Shown here piece by piece: positions 34,091-42,002 of a stretch of 64,000 nucleotides of DNA. The notes beneath the pieces were generated by a model. It saw nothing but the letters and a program-made list of their open reading frames with translations, was not told where the DNA came from and did no database searches. The position numbers and the translations under genes are program-made. Source of the DNA: Bacteroidota bacterium. GTDB taxonomy: Bacteria > Bacteroidota > Bacteroidia > B-17B0 > Aurantibacillaceae. The stretch is from NCBI GenBank assembly GCA_019638705.1, contig JAHBTI010000003.1, positions 62,001-126,000 on the forward strand, in the 5' to 3' direction. Within the stretch, counting starts at the first letter, position 1. Each line of letters starts with the position of its first letter.

Positions 34091-34522
34091 GTGAAAAACG
34101 AAAAAATAGAAACACCGCTTGTTAATATTGAACGCAGTATAATTCTGCTTTCCTTTTGTATTCTGATGTGCGCGGGCATTAGTTATTATACTTACACCCT
34201 GTTTCAAAAATTTAGTCCGTTGGGATTTATGATGATGATACCTGCTGCCATTTTATTTTTTCAATGCCTGTGGTGGATAGTCAATCCCTTTGCCATGATA
34301 TTTGAAAACCGTTTGGAAATAAAATATTCTATGTTTAGCGGCAGGGAAATTTATTTTACCGACATTAAAAAAATTACCGAAAACAAACGCGGAAAATTAT
34401 TTGTTGTTTATACCGACGATGAAGCCGAACCTTTGAATTTATTCGGTATTCGCACTTCGCATTTAAGTTTGCTGAAAAGCGAAATGGAAAAACAGATTGC
34501 GGCTAATTTGCAAAAACAATAA
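34091..34522 (+). CDS. Small membrane protein with two helices and a PH-like tail
   Basis: 143 residues from a GTG at 34091; no ATG precedes the first membrane helix. Helix 1 is about 17-35 (ILLSFCILMCAGISYYTYTL), helix 2 about 45-65 (FMMMIPAAILFFQCLWWIVN). The soluble tail (FAMIFENRLEIKYSMFSGRE, then YFTDIKKITENKRGKLFVVY) is beta-rich like bacterial PH domains. Function unknown. The next 146 bp to the minus-strand gene end hold no gene I can support. Confidence 0.7.
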   Translation: MKNEKIETPLVNIERSIILLSFCILMCAGISYYTYTLFQKFSPLGFMMMIPAAILFFQCLWWIVNPFAMIFENRLEIKYSMFSGREIYFTDIKKITENKRGKLFVVYTDDEAEPLNLFGIRTSHLSLLKSEMEKQIAANLQKQ

Positions 34523-34668
34523 GGGGTTAGTTTGAGTGTGAACATTACAAAAAACCGGTACTTTGTAATTTCTATTTTTCACATCAGCCGCAAGATTACC
34601 TCTGCTCTTGCCAATGCTCAAAATCCTGTGGAGCGGTGGCGGAGGTATTAGCACCAGTTTTTCTTTCT

Positions 34669-35490
34669 TTATTCGTAGTATTCATATTCATAAGTCCATA
34701 CAAACTGTGGTTGCCCTTGTCGGTCATACTCAATTTTTTTAGTTCTTTCTCCCTTTGTGTTAAAGTAAATCGTCTCTGTCAAGGTTTTGTCTTTTGCCGT
34801 AAATCCATAATAAGTAGTCATCTGGTTTCCCTTTTTGTCAGTTCTTATTTCTACGTCTGATTTATGGCTAGGAACAAAAAAAGTTTCTCGTTTTATTACT
34901 TTATTGTCTTGGTCTTTTTCGTATTCATAAACATAAACTCGTTTTATGTGTTTCTCCCCACCAAAAAAGCCATATTCAATTTGTTGCATTAATAGTCCGA
35001 TTGTGTCATAAAAAAACTCATACTCAGCAAAGTCCTCATTTTTGTTATCAGAATGTTTTTTATTGAGCAACTTTCCGTTTGCGTCATAAATGAAATAACA
35101 TTTGTAATTGTTTTTATCCTTATACATATATGGTAGTTGCTCGTTTTTTCTGTAAACATATTCATCTCCTTTCATCCATTTTTTAAGAAATCTGTTATAC
35201 CAAATATCTTTGTCAACCGTTCCATTTTTGTTTAAGCTGTATTGTCTTAGTGAGGTCGTATCCCCATTATACTCAATATATAAAACTTGTTTGATTTGTC
35301 CTGTTGGATAATATACTCTATGTGATTTTAACCACTTGTCTTTTTCGTGAGTTTTTGTTGTGTCTGCCCACTGTTTATATTCTTTCACTGACTTCAAATT
35401 TGTCAAATGAGGGAAATCAAAGTCGTCCACAAAACTTGATAGTAGTATTATTGAAAAAAGCCCAAGCGTTATTATTACTTTCTTTGTCAT
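34669..35490 (-). CDS. Exported YD/MORN-like repeat protein
   Basis: 273 residues from the ATG at 35490; an upstream frame is rejected because promoter boxes lie at 35535-35563. The start KKVIITLGLFSIILLSSF is a signal or membrane anchor. The rest consists of repeats of about 25-35 residues with strands such as SHRVYYPTGQIKQVLYIEYN, YFIYDANGKLLNKKHSD, YEFFYDTIGLLMQQIEYG and IYFNTKGERTKKIEYDRQGQ. They resemble the repeats of YwqK-like and RHS/YD proteins. A surface role is likely; the activity is not known. Confidence 0.7.
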   Translation of the reverse strand: MTKKVIITLGLFSIILLSSFVDDFDFPHLTNLKSVKEYKQWADTTKTHEKDKWLKSHRVYYPTGQIKQVLYIEYNGDTTSLRQYSLNKNGTVDKDIWYNRFLKKWMKGDEYVYRKNEQLPYMYKDKNNYKCYFIYDANGKLLNKKHSDNKNEDFAEYEFFYDTIGLLMQQIEYGFFGGEKHIKRVYVYEYEKDQDNKVIKRETFFVPSHKSDVEIRTDKKGNQMTTYYGFTAKDKTLTETIYFNTKGERTKKIEYDRQGQPQFVWTYEYEYYE

Positions 35491-35534
35491 TGTTGGTAAT
35501 CCTATAATTGGTGCTAACTTGCTTATATATGTAA

Positions 35535-35563
35535 CAAACGTACACAAATATACCCAATGCAAA
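35535..35563 (-). promoter_or_regulatory. Promoter of the YD/MORN-like repeat gene
   Basis: On the minus strand TTTG (35563-35560), 17 nt, then TACGTTTG (35542-35535), an exact TAnnTTTG. The leader to the ATG at 35490 is about 40 nt. Confidence 0.65.
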
Positions 35564-35614
35564 TGTGTTTGTGTAATTTTTCACAAATCACAATCCAATG
35601 AAAAATAAAATAAG

Positions 35615-35622
35615 TAAATTTG
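35615..35622 (+). promoter_or_regulatory. -7 box of the RelE/ParE toxin-antitoxin operon
   Basis: TAAATTTG, an exact TAnnTTTG, 30 nt before the antitoxin ATG at 35653. I see no clear palindromic operator around it. Confidence 0.5.
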
Positions 35623-35652
35623 GATATTCACTTAATAAATTCTTAAACAAAT

Positions 35653-35889
35653 ATGAAAGCCATTGCCATAAAAAAAGAAATGTATCATGCCATTGACGTG
35701 ATTGAGGATAAAGATTTTTTAAAAGCTATTTATACTTTGTTGAATGACAAATCAAAGGAATACGATTATGAATTAACTGATGATGATAAAGCCGAATTGG
35801 ATAGTTTGAAAAAGCAAAACAAAGCGGGCAAACTCAAATCCACAACTTTAGAACAAATCAGGAAAAATGCTCACAGCAAAAACCGATAA
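35653..35889 (+). CDS. Antitoxin of a RelE/ParE-type pair
   Basis: 78 residues. The N-terminal helix pair (KKEMYHAIDVIEDKDFLKAI) and a charged helical tail (TDDDKAELDSLKKQNKAGKL, then TTLEQIRKNAHSK) fit the small addiction-module antitoxins of Bacteroidota, whose tails bind the toxin. Its TAA overlaps the toxin ATG by 1 bp (TAATG), so the two are translationally coupled. Confidence 0.8.
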   Translation: MKAIAIKKEMYHAIDVIEDKDFLKAIYTLLNDKSKEYDYELTDDDKAELDSLKKQNKAGKLKSTTLEQIRKNAHSKNR

Positions 35890-36185
35890 TGAAATATGTT
35901 TTAGACATAAAAATATCGGCTGAAAAAGGCGTGCTGAAAGCATTTGATTATTACGAGTCAAAACAACAAGGCTTAGGTGAGCGTTTTTTAGAACGTTGGG
36001 AAGTAAAAATTGAACTTATTAAGCAAAACCCTTTACTGTTTCAAAAAAAGTACAAAAATTTTCGGCAAGTTTTATTAGAACCTTATCCTTATCATATCGT
36101 TTATGAGGTAGAGGAAAATATAATAAGCGTGTATAAAGTTATTTACGCAGGCAGAAGTTCCCGTAAACGTTACAGCAAGAAGTAA
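35889..36185 (+). CDS. RelE/ParE-family toxin
   Basis: 98 residues. ISAEKGVLKAFDYYESKQQG (about 9-28), LGERFLERWEVKIELIKQNP, FRQVLLEPYPYHIVYEVEEN (about 58-77) and a final strand VYKVIYAGRSSRKRY are the helical pair and sheet of the RelE/ParE fold. Members cut mRNA on the ribosome or poison gyrase; sequence does not decide which. No frame damage is seen. Confidence 0.87.
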   Translation: MKYVLDIKISAEKGVLKAFDYYESKQQGLGERFLERWEVKIELIKQNPLLFQKKYKNFRQVLLEPYPYHIVYEVEENIISVYKVIYAGRSSRKRYSKK

Positions 36186-36237
36186 ATAAAGGATTTGTTA
36201 AATCTCAATCTTATTTCAATTCCGTAAATTCGCCCCC

Positions 36238-37398
36238 ATGATTTTAAATCACAATCCCGAAACTATTTTAGCGAGTTCTCAATATTCATCGGAACTGAAA
36301 TCTATTGCCAAAAAAGTATTGAACGGCGAGCGTATTTCCTTTGACGAGGGCGTAACGCTTTACAAAAAAGCAGACTTAGGTTTTGTGGGCGCGCTTGCCA
36401 ATTTTGTGCGCGAAAAAAAGAACGGAAACCACGTTTATTTTAATCATAATTTTCATGTGGAGCCTACCAATGTGTGCGTGTATTCATGCGCTTTTTGCTC
36501 TTATTCGCGTTTAATAAAAAATCGTGAGCAAGGTTGGGAATTGAGCGTGGAGCAAATCATGGACATCATAAAAAAATACGATGAACAAGCTGTAACCGAA
36601 GTTCACATTACAGGCGGCGTTGTGCCCAAACAAGATTTGGAGTTTTATACCACACTTTTCAAAAAAATAAAAGCGCACCGTCCCGATTTGCACATTAAAG
36701 CATTAACGCCAGTTGAGTTTCATTACATTTTTAAAAAAGCAAAAGTCAGTTACGAAGAAGGTTTGAAACTGATGCAGGAAGCGGGTTTGGGAAGTTTGCC
36801 CGGTGGCGGCGCGGAAATTTTTGACAAAACAATCCGCGACCAAATTGCAGGCGGAAAATGTACTTCGGAAGAATGGTTGTCCATTCATGAAATTTGGCAC
36901 AACATGGGAAATCAATCAAACGCCACCATGTTGTACGGACACATTGAAACCTTTGAACATCGCATAGACCATATAGAACGTCTGCGCCAACTGCAAGATA
37001 AAACCAAGGGTTTCAACGCATTTATTCCCTTGAAATTTCGCAACAAAGAAAATCAAATGGCGCATGTGCCCGAAGTGAGCGTGATTGAAGATTTGCGCAA
37101 TTACGCCATTGCACGCATTTATTTGGATAATTTTCCGCACATCAAAGCCTATTGGGCAATGATTGGGCGAAACACCGCTCAACTTTCATTGAACTTTGGC
37201 GCAGACGATTTAGACGGAACAATTGACGACACCACAAAAATTTACAGCATGGCAGGTTCGGAAGAACAATCGCCAAAACTGACAACACAAGAATTAGTTG
37301 ATTTAATTAAAGCCGTTGGCAGAACGCCCGTGCAGCGTGATACCTTGTATAATGTGGTGAAAGAATATTCCGACAATGAAAATGTGGGAATAATTTGA
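36238..37398 (+). CDS. mqnE: Aminofutalosine synthase MqnE
   Basis: 386 residues, a radical SAM enzyme. The cluster motif is CVYSCAFCSYSR (CxxxCxxC, about 79-90). Other marks are HITGGVVPKQDLEFY (about 122-136), LGSLPGGGAEIF (about 181-192), NATMLYGHIETFEHR (about 224-238) and the late MAGSEEQSPKLTTQELVDLI. It joins a 3-[(1-carboxyvinyl)oxy]benzoate unit to SAM to make aminofutalosine, a committed step of the futalosine menaquinone route. It is alone here; mqnA, B, C and D are not in the window. A TAAATTCG box lies directly before the ATG. Confidence 0.92.
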   Translation: MILNHNPETILASSQYSSELKSIAKKVLNGERISFDEGVTLYKKADLGFVGALANFVREKKNGNHVYFNHNFHVEPTNVCVYSCAFCSYSRLIKNREQGWELSVEQIMDIIKKYDEQAVTEVHITGGVVPKQDLEFYTTLFKKIKAHRPDLHIKALTPVEFHYIFKKAKVSYEEGLKLMQEAGLGSLPGGGAEIFDKTIRDQIAGGKCTSEEWLSIHEIWHNMGNQSNATMLYGHIETFEHRIDHIERLRQLQDKTKGFNAFIPLKFRNKENQMAHVPEVSVIEDLRNYAIARIYLDNFPHIKAYWAMIGRNTAQLSLNFGADDLDGTIDDTTKIYSMAGSEEQSPKLTTQELVDLIKAVGRTPVQRDTLYNVVKEYSDNENVGII

Positions 37399-37456
37399 TT
37401 TTGCGATACAGGATTTTGAATTAATTTTGAAACCAATTTTAAAGTTACTTACAAGT

Positions 37457-38440
37457 ATGAAGAAAATTACTCTCTCTCTCTTAGCAATTCTTTCATTGGA
37501 AACTTTTGCAAACAACAACTTAACCCTCACAAAAGACAGCTTAGCAACAGACAGCGCAAAAAAAGAAAAGAACTGGAAAACTTCAGGCTTCTTTGGCGTT
37601 AATGCCAGCCAAACGTCGCTCAGCAACTGGCAAGGCGGCGGTCAAGACAACGTGGCGTTCAATTTCATTTTCAATTTACAAGCCGATTACACCAAAGGGA
37701 AGCATTCGTGGACAAATAAATTAGATGCGCAATACGGCATTATGAAACCCGGCGTTGGCATTTTCAGAAAAAACATTGACCAGTTATTTGCCATGTCAAA
37801 ATATTCTATCAATGCATTCAGCAAATACTGGTTTTATTCAGCGCAAGCCGATTACCGCACACAGTTTGCACCGGGCTACAATTATGTCGGCGACAGCATT
37901 GCAGGCAACGCAACTTCTGATATGAACTCACCGGGATACATTCAGTTAGCTTTAGGTTTGGATTACAAACCCGCCGATTATTTTTCGGTAACGTTTGCAC
38001 CTGTTGCAGGAAAAATTACCCGCGTTAATCGTCAATATTTAGCTGATGAAGGTGCGTATGGTGTTACAGCAGCAACGTATGATGCAAACGGAATTATGCT
38101 TGCTCACGGAAAACGTACCCGTGCCGAGTTTGGGGGAAGAATTGTAGTGAAATTCAAAAAAGATATTGCGAAAAACGTGAACTGGGATTCTTATTTGGAT
38201 TTATTCTCTAACTATATGAACAATCCTCAAAATATTGATGTAGTGTTTAACAACTTAGTTACCATTAAAGTGAGCAAATTTTTTTCCGTGAATTTAATTT
38301 CTCAAATGATTTACGACGATGACATCATTATTAGACGCGATTGGAATCAAGACGGTTTGTACGATAATCCAAATGATATTAACGGACCTCGCTTGCAATT
38401 GCTTACTACGCTTGCAGTCGGTTTCGGGTATAAATTTTAA
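37457..38440 (+). CDS. DUF3078 outer-membrane protein
   Basis: 327 residues from the ATG at 37457, which gives a signal peptide (KKITLSLLAILSLETFANNN). The DUF3078 start GFFGVNASQTSLSNWQGGGQ is at about residues 42-61, followed by alternating strands of a beta-barrel and the closing aromatic end LAVGFGYKF. The family is Bacteroidota-specific with no known function. It follows mqnE by 58 bp and may share its transcript; a terminator follows. Confidence 0.88.
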   Translation: MKKITLSLLAILSLETFANNNLTLTKDSLATDSAKKEKNWKTSGFFGVNASQTSLSNWQGGGQDNVAFNFIFNLQADYTKGKHSWTNKLDAQYGIMKPGVGIFRKNIDQLFAMSKYSINAFSKYWFYSAQADYRTQFAPGYNYVGDSIAGNATSDMNSPGYIQLALGLDYKPADYFSVTFAPVAGKITRVNRQYLADEGAYGVTAATYDANGIMLAHGKRTRAEFGGRIVVKFKKDIAKNVNWDSYLDLFSNYMNNPQNIDVVFNNLVTIKVSKFFSVNLISQMIYDDDIIIRRDWNQDGLYDNPNDINGPRLQLLTTLAVGFGYKF

Positions 38441-38470
38441 GCCACAAATTACACGAATTGACAAAAAAAA

Positions 38471-38497
38471 GCCGTGAGAAATTCTTGCGGCTTTTTT
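38471..38497 (+). terminator. Terminator after the DUF3078 gene
   Basis: GCCGTGAGAA (38471-38480) pairs with TTCTTGCGGC (38482-38491), including two wobble pairs, followed by a run of six T. It is preceded by an A run. Confidence 0.75.
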
Positions 38498-38498
38498 G

Positions 38499-38554
38499 TT
38501 TCTGTCATTTCGAGCGAAGTCCTTTCTGTCATTTCGAGCGAAGTCGAGAAATGA
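38499..38554 (+). repeat. TTTCGAGCGAAGTC palindrome with a tandem-duplicated left half
   Basis: TTTCTGTCATTTCGAGCGAAGTC occurs at 38499-38521 and again at 38523-38545. The second copy continues into GAGAAATGA, making the palindrome TCATTTC, spacer, GAAATGA. It touches the stop codon of the enoyl-CoA hydratase gene. A related sequence is at 52641-52692. Confidence 0.8.
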
Positions 38555-39313
38555 TTACGCCTTCTGTTTAAACTTATTTATCGCATTCACCGTAAACTCG
38601 CTCAATACCAATTTGCCACTCATGCCTGCGCGTTCAATTAAAAGTGTGTCCCAATTTTCTGTGCCTTCCCACATTACTTTTTTCAGCATTGCCATAGCTT
38701 CGGGATTGCTTGAAGCTAATTTTATTGCGAGTGTTTCAATGCCTTTGTCCATGTCGGCGGCAGAAGAAAATAATTCGGCGTACATACCTTTTTCTTTTGC
38801 CCATTGCGCGCTTTGCCATTCGGTAGCGTTTATCGTTAATTGACAAAAAGCCGAAGTGCCAACTTTGCGCTCCACTGCGGGACCAACCACAAAGGGACCA
38901 ATACCAACGGCTAATTCGCTTAATTTTACTGCGGCGGCTTCGGTTGCAAAGGTATAATCTGCGCTGCAAGCAATGCCCACGCCACCGCCAACGGCTTTGC
39001 CTTGCACGCGGGCAATCACAAATTTGGGAGCTTTGCGCATGGCGTTAATTACCGCCGCAAATCCCGAAAAGAATTTTAATCCTGTGTCAATGTCTTTAAT
39101 GGAAATCAATTCGTCAAAACTTGCGCCTGCACAAAAGGCTTTGTCGCCTTCGCTTTTTAAAATGATGACTTTGGCATTATCGTCTTTTCCTAATTTTTCA
39201 ATTTCGGCGGCTAAGTTGCGCAACTGCAAGCCGGGCATGGAATTACTTTGAGGGTGAAAAAAAGTAATTGTGCCAATGCCGTTTTTTATTTCTGATTTTA
39301 CAAATGCTTCCAT
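38555..39313 (-). CDS. Enoyl-CoA hydratase/isomerase family protein
   Basis: 252 residues of the crotonase fold. GDKAFCAGASFDELI (about 56-70) and QGKAVGGGVGIACSADYTFA (about 104-123) form the oxyanion hole. In the second, the usual catalytic Glu positions (AVKLSELAVGIGPFVV, about 127-142) appear as Glu and Gly, so I cannot say whether hydratase or isomerase. It may act on 3-methylglutaconyl-CoA in leucine breakdown, which would fit the carboxylase at 8575, but this is inference. A REP-type repeat abuts its stop codon. Confidence 0.82.
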   Translation of the reverse strand: MEAFVKSEIKNGIGTITFFHPQSNSMPGLQLRNLAAEIEKLGKDDNAKVIILKSEGDKAFCAGASFDELISIKDIDTGLKFFSGFAAVINAMRKAPKFVIARVQGKAVGGGVGIACSADYTFATEAAAVKLSELAVGIGPFVVGPAVERKVGTSAFCQLTINATEWQSAQWAKEKGMYAELFSSAADMDKGIETLAIKLASSNPEAMAMLKKVMWEGTENWDTLLIERAGMSGKLVLSEFTVNAINKFKQKA

Positions 39314-39441
39314 GTGTGAAATGTTAAATGATGAATGTTTAGTGATTAGTTTTTAATGTTTGTTTTTTCCCTGTTTCATAAATTAAGAAATCAAAAAAAC
39401 ATTCAGTAGAATTACAAATTTTGTGGAGTGAGTATGAGAAA

Positions 39442-40095
39442 TTAATAATGCCAATTTTTATCGTACTTTAGTTTCACGTTGCCCGTTTTCACAAAATCTC
39501 CACTCTTCTCGCTATACTCTATTTTTTCCATTGAAATTTCATCATTATTTATCCATTCAGCTTCTGAAATACCCCAATTTTCATCTGCATAGTATTCTTT
39601 TATAATCTTGTCGTTTTCTATTCTATAAATAGCAATTCCATTTGTGGTATATCCAGATATATCAAAGTTACATATCAAAAATCGTTTTCTATCAGGAGAT
39701 AAAACAGGAACTTCAAATATTAGTGCCGTGTCTCCTTTAGCTTTGTTTATTAATAAATAATCACCACCCTCATAATATTGAACGTTTAGAATATATGAAT
39801 TTAAATCTTCGTCGTATTCCCTATAATTGTAATAAACACAGCCGTCTCCATTTGTTTCTTCAGTTTTATCTATAATTTTTTTTGTTTTGCCATTGTTCAG
39901 TTTTAGAAACAATGTATCTTTTTCCCTTCTTACATTTTCAGAATTTAAAGGCAATTGATATTTTTCAATAGCAATAAAGCAGTTGTGTGAATTATCAATG
40001 CCTTTACAAATTTCTTCCAAATCAAGTTTTTCCTTTTTTGTAGTGCAGCAAGTTACTAATGCTATTAAAATTATGAGAATTACTGCGTTTTTCAT
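39442..40095 (-). CDS. Lipoprotein of unknown function
   Basis: 217 residues. The signal MKNAVILIILIALVTCCTTK with a Cys pair at about 16-17 marks a lipoprotein. The body is beta-rich (DTLFLKLNNGKTKKIIDK, then YILNVQYYEGGDYLLIN, PVLSPDRKRFLIC), resembling small WD40-like or DUF-type exported proteins, but I recognise no family. It begins 8 bp after the orphan antitoxin-like gene and reads in the direction of the PDH genes. Confidence 0.7.
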   Translation of the reverse strand: MKNAVILIILIALVTCCTTKKEKLDLEEICKGIDNSHNCFIAIEKYQLPLNSENVRREKDTLFLKLNNGKTKKIIDKTEETNGDGCVYYNYREYDEDLNSYILNVQYYEGGDYLLINKAKGDTALIFEVPVLSPDRKRFLICNFDISGYTTNGIAIYRIENDKIIKEYYADENWGISEAEWINNDEISMEKIEYSEKSGDFVKTGNVKLKYDKNWHY

Positions 40096-40103
40096 TTTTT
40101 ATT

Positions 40104-40295
40104 TCAATTTAATTTTTTCTGATTGCTTTTATTTTTCCATGCCGCCAAAATATCTTTTCTAAAATCTTCAAAACTGCTCAAAGGTTTAAACGTACCTTTT
40201 TCGGCTTCTTTTATTAAAACAACAAATTCTTCTTGCGACATCGGCTCTCCCGGAATTGCAAGGTTTATTTTATTCCTAACTTTTGATGAACGCAT
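40104..40295 (-). CDS. Small antitoxin-like protein without a toxin partner
   Basis: 63 residues. GEPMSQEEFVVLIKEAEKGT (about 16-35) and SSFEDFRKDILAAWKNKS (about 40-57) form an amphipathic helical tail like those of Bacteroidota addiction-module antitoxins. No toxin gene is next to it: upstream is PDH E2 (17 bp), downstream the lipoprotein. Confidence is limited by size. Confidence 0.55.
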   Translation of the reverse strand: MRSSKVRNKINLAIPGEPMSQEEFVVLIKEAEKGTFKPLSSFEDFRKDILAAWKNKSNQKKLN

Positions 40296-40312
40296 GACTT
40301 ATTTCAGTTCCA

Positions 40313-41923
40313 TTAAACCAACATCGTTACAGGATTTTCAATAAAGGTTTTTAATGTTTGCAGGAAAGCCGCGCCTGTTGCACCGTCCACAGTGCGGTGG
40401 TCGCAAGCGAGAGATAACATCATGGTATTTCCCGGAACTACCGCGCCGTTTTTCACCACAGGCACTTGACGGATTGCGCCAACCGACAAAATACACGATT
40501 CAGGTTGATTGATGATAGAAGTAAAGGATTCTATGCCGAACATACCGAGATTGGAAACAGTAAATGTGTTTCCCTCCCAATCGGCGGGTTGCAATTTTTT
40601 GTCGCGGGCACGTTTGCCCAAATCTTTTGCATCAGCCGAAATTTGCGATAAGGATTTTTGGTCAGCAAAACGAATAACGGGAACTAACAAACCATCTTCC
40701 ACCGCTACCGCCATACCAATATGAATGTGCGAGTAATAACGCACTTTGTCACCGAGCCAAGAACTGTTTACTTTCGGGTGTTTACGCAATGCCATAGCAC
40801 AGGCTTTTATCACCAAATCGTTAAACGAAACTTTTGTGTCGGGAATGGCATTCATGGCTTCACGCGCTTTCATGGCGTTTTCCATATCCACTTCAATATT
40901 CAATATAAAACTTGGAACGCTGCTTGTGCTTTCGTGCAAACGGCGGGCAATGGTTTTGCGCATTTGCGATGCAGGTTCATCGTAATAACTTTCAACACCA
41001 AGCGCAACCGAAGAACTTACCGAACTTGATTTTGCCGAAGCATCGGGTTTGTAATTTTCAATATCGGCTTTGGTAACGCGACCGTTTTCTGCCGTTCCTT
41101 TTACTTTAGAAATATCAATGCCTTTTTCTTTTGCTAATGCTTTTGCTAACGGAGAGGCTTTAAGCCTTCCCCCAGCCACTTCCACAGGAAGGGGAGTTGG
41201 AGCAGAACTTGTAACAGAACTTTTGTTTGAAGCATTACTTGAATTTTCAGTTGGGGCTGAAATCCCCCCTTGGGGGGTTGGGGGGGCTTGGGCATTTTTC
41301 AATATCGCATTTACATCTTCACCGCCTTTTCCAAGAATAGCGAGAATACTGTCAACAGGCGCAGTGCCTTTTTCCTGAACACCGATATAAATTAACACAC
41401 CGTCTTGAAAGGATTCAAATTCCATCGTGGCTTTGTCGGTTTCAATGTCAGCAAGCAGTTCGCCGCTTTTCACTTTGTCGCCAACTTTTTTGTGCCACTT
41501 TGCAACAACGCCGTCCGTCATGGTATCGCTGAGTTTTGGCATACGCACAATTTCAACGCCTTCGGGAAGTTTGTTTGTTTCTTGTTTCGTGTTGTTTGAA
41601 ACTGTTTCTTGTTTTGGTGCAGTAGTTTGTGCGCTTCCGTTTGTTTTAGTTCCTGCACCTGCAATTAAAGCAGAAACATCTTCACCTGTATTCCCTAAAA
41701 TTGCAATCACCGAGTTCACAGGCACGGCTTGTTTTTCCTGAACACCGATATATAAAAGAACACCGTCTTGAAAGGATTCAAATTCCATAGTGGCTTTGTC
41801 GGTTTCAATGTCTGCAAGCAAATCGCCGCTTTTAATTTTGTCGCCAACTTTTTTGTGCCATTTCGCGATAACGCCATCTGTCATGGTATCGCTTAGTTTG
41901 GGCATTTTTACTACTTCAGCCAT
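40313..41923 (-). CDS. pdhC: Pyruvate dehydrogenase E2 (dihydrolipoyllysine acetyltransferase) with two lipoyl domains
   Basis: 536 residues. Two lipoyl domains: MPKLSDTMTDGVIAKWHKKV (about 7-26) and a second at about 128-147, each with the lipoylated Lys in ETDKATMEF. A peripheral-subunit-binding domain follows at about 255-290 (LKASPLAKALAKEKGIDISK). The catalytic domain ends with DHRTVDGATGAAFLQ (about 511-525), holding the active His and Asp. It transfers acetyl from lipoyl to CoA. It is 79 bp after pdhA on the same strand. Confidence 0.95.
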   Translation of the reverse strand: MAEVVKMPKLSDTMTDGVIAKWHKKVGDKIKSGDLLADIETDKATMEFESFQDGVLLYIGVQEKQAVPVNSVIAILGNTGEDVSALIAGAGTKTNGSAQTTAPKQETVSNNTKQETNKLPEGVEIVRMPKLSDTMTDGVVAKWHKKVGDKVKSGELLADIETDKATMEFESFQDGVLIYIGVQEKGTAPVDSILAILGKGGEDVNAILKNAQAPPTPQGGISAPTENSSNASNKSSVTSSAPTPLPVEVAGGRLKASPLAKALAKEKGIDISKVKGTAENGRVTKADIENYKPDASAKSSSVSSSVALGVESYYDEPASQMRKTIARRLHESTSSVPSFILNIEVDMENAMKAREAMNAIPDTKVSFNDLVIKACAMALRKHPKVNSSWLGDKVRYYSHIHIGMAVAVEDGLLVPVIRFADQKSLSQISADAKDLGKRARDKKLQPADWEGNTFTVSNLGMFGIESFTSIINQPESCILSVGAIRQVPVVKNGAVVPGNTMMLSLACDHRTVDGATGAAFLQTLKTFIENPVTMLV

Positions 41924-42002
41924 ATTTTTAATTAGTTAATTTGATAATTAGTTAATTCGGCAATGAGGGATAATTGTCTAATTGTCACATTATCTCATTG
42001 TC

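Noticed and set aside
35653-36185. Flanking duplication around the RelE/ParE pair like that of the zeta module
   Set aside because: I compared the ends of the pair with its flanks and found no direct repeat longer than chance.
38496-38843. 115-codon plus-strand frame starting in a repeat
   Set aside because: Its start is the duplicated palindrome and the remainder is antisense to the enoyl-CoA hydratase gene.
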